Shown here piece after piece: positions 27,623 through 28,139 of a stretch of 28,139 nt of DNA. This DNA comes from a virus, in IMG/VR virus record IMGVR_UViG_3300034198_005559, positions 1 through 28,139 of that record. One strand, written 5' to 3'. The notes beneath the pieces were generated by a model. It made no database searches, was not told the DNA's origin, and worked only from the letters and a program-made list of their open reading frames with translations. The stretch's first letter is position 1; every line of letters begins with the position of its first letter. The translations under genes and the position numbers were made by a program.

Positions 27623-28138
27623 CTAGCAGATACTAAATCCACCACTTTCTGCTAGGAACTCTGCGAACTCACGGACGTTCTCCTCTGAGAATGGGTAGTG
27701 GGTTGCCCAGTTTGGCTTCCAACCAAGACCGTTACACCCATTACACCAGCCCGTTTCCCTTCCTAACATAATAGCCTCATCCTCTGATAGGACTTTTACA
27801 TCCATTTTGTGCTCTTTACCCACCTCGTCGGTGCGTATGCCAGTCTTATTACATATAATGCACTCCTCATTAGGAAGTTCTGCCATTTTTACGTTGTACA
27901 ACTTCTCATAGATAAGGCATCTGCCATCTGATAGGGTTTCTAGAAGGATTTTAGAGAGCGCCTTGGCCTTCTCATCATCCAAGCCGTCTCCGTCGTTGTA
28001 GTGGGCACTTACATCCTTACACAGTTCGGGCGCTACGTGCTCACAGTAATCCCATAGTGGGCGCCACCACCACACGTTATTTCTGAAATACTCGCCCTTC
28101 TCGCTAGTAGGCTTAGTACCATAGACATCCATACCCAT
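27623..28138 (-). CDS. Phage protein of the MGMDVYG type with zinc-finger-like Cys
   Basis: This 171-residue protein starts MGMDVYGTKPTSEKGEYFRN and continues NVWWWRPLWDYCEHVAPEL. This opening is shared by a widespread family of uncharacterised phage and bacterial proteins that I recall from annotation; function unknown. A four-Cys insertion (CIICNKTGIR and WCNGCNGLGW) resembles a DnaJ-type zinc finger, CxxC with Gly. The C-terminus is helical (NVREFAEFLAESGGFS). The start codon sits one base from the window edge, so the whole gene appears present, but its ribosome-binding site is outside. Confidence 0.83.
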   Translation of the reverse strand: MGMDVYGTKPTSEKGEYFRNNVWWWRPLWDYCEHVAPELCKDVSAHYNDGDGLDDEKAKALSKILLETLSDGRCLIYEKLYNVKMAELPNEECIICNKTGIRTDEVGKEHKMDVKVLSEDEAIMLGRETGWCNGCNGLGWKPNWATHYPFSEENVREFAEFLAESGGFSIC

Positions 28139-28139
28139 A

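Overview
The window looks like part of the genome of a tailed phage that infects an actinobacterium. The evidence is a phage DNA-metabolism block (family A DNA polymerase, RecA-like recombinase, two Holliday-junction resolvase candidates, a Cas4/RecB-like exonuclease), a WhiB-type Fe-S regulator (a family confined to Actinobacteria and their phages), a SpoVS-like protein, a phage-style B12-dependent ribonucleotide reductase, and dense short genes joined by ATGA/TAATG overlaps. Base composition is moderate, not GC-rich, which would suit a low-GC (for example freshwater) actinobacterial host; that is inference. No capsid, portal, terminase, tail, lysis or integrase gene was recognised, so this is an accessory/replication section.

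Layout. (1) 1-480: tRNA-Gln(CUG), a palindrome, a small ribbon-helix-helix protein and a tiny basic protein. (2) 474-9277, plus strand: MerR-like HTH protein, a putative ssDNA-binding protein followed by a strong terminator, then a tightly coupled run of polA, recA, PD-(D/E)XK resolvase, whiB-like, Cas4-like exonuclease, RuvC-like resolvase and small zinc-ribbon proteins. (3) 9327-12108: short units separated by terminators, with SpoVS-like, Hsp20 and metallophosphoesterase genes. (4) 12132-15076: eight consecutive small, polar, low-complexity proteins of unknown role. (5) 15094-18853: Cys-containing small proteins and a coupled nucleotidyltransferase / HAD-like / possible tRNA-guanine-transglycosylase-like trio. 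(6) 18961-20988: class II ribonucleotide reductase, ending in a strong terminator.

From 21139 to the right edge everything recognised is on the minus strand, converging on the nrdJ terminator. The lower part is a run of very small proteins, several with CxxC pairs, plus an endonuclease V-like pyrimidine-dimer glycosylase. The upper part is a two-gene unit: an AAA+ ATPase of the MoxR/CobS type and a 623-residue protein with an HEVGH motif and a C-terminal VWA domain. Upstream of it lies a 393-base non-coding interval (27230-27622) containing several perfect palindromes inside an 11-bp outer inverted repeat, followed by another minus-strand gene that fills the right edge.

How it may work together: PolA, RecA, SSB-like protein, resolvases and exonuclease form a replication/recombination set; NrdJ supplies dNTPs and needs adenosylcobalamin; endonuclease V handles UV damage; WhiB-like, MerR-like and ribbon-helix-helix proteins are the candidate regulators. 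The AAA+/VWA pair is either a cobaltochelatase-like unit (which would fit a B12-dependent reductase) or a MoxR-VWA remodelling machine; the sequence favours the second reading but does not settle it. It and the nucleotidyltransferase/HAD/TGT-like trio are the best candidates for undescribed systems.
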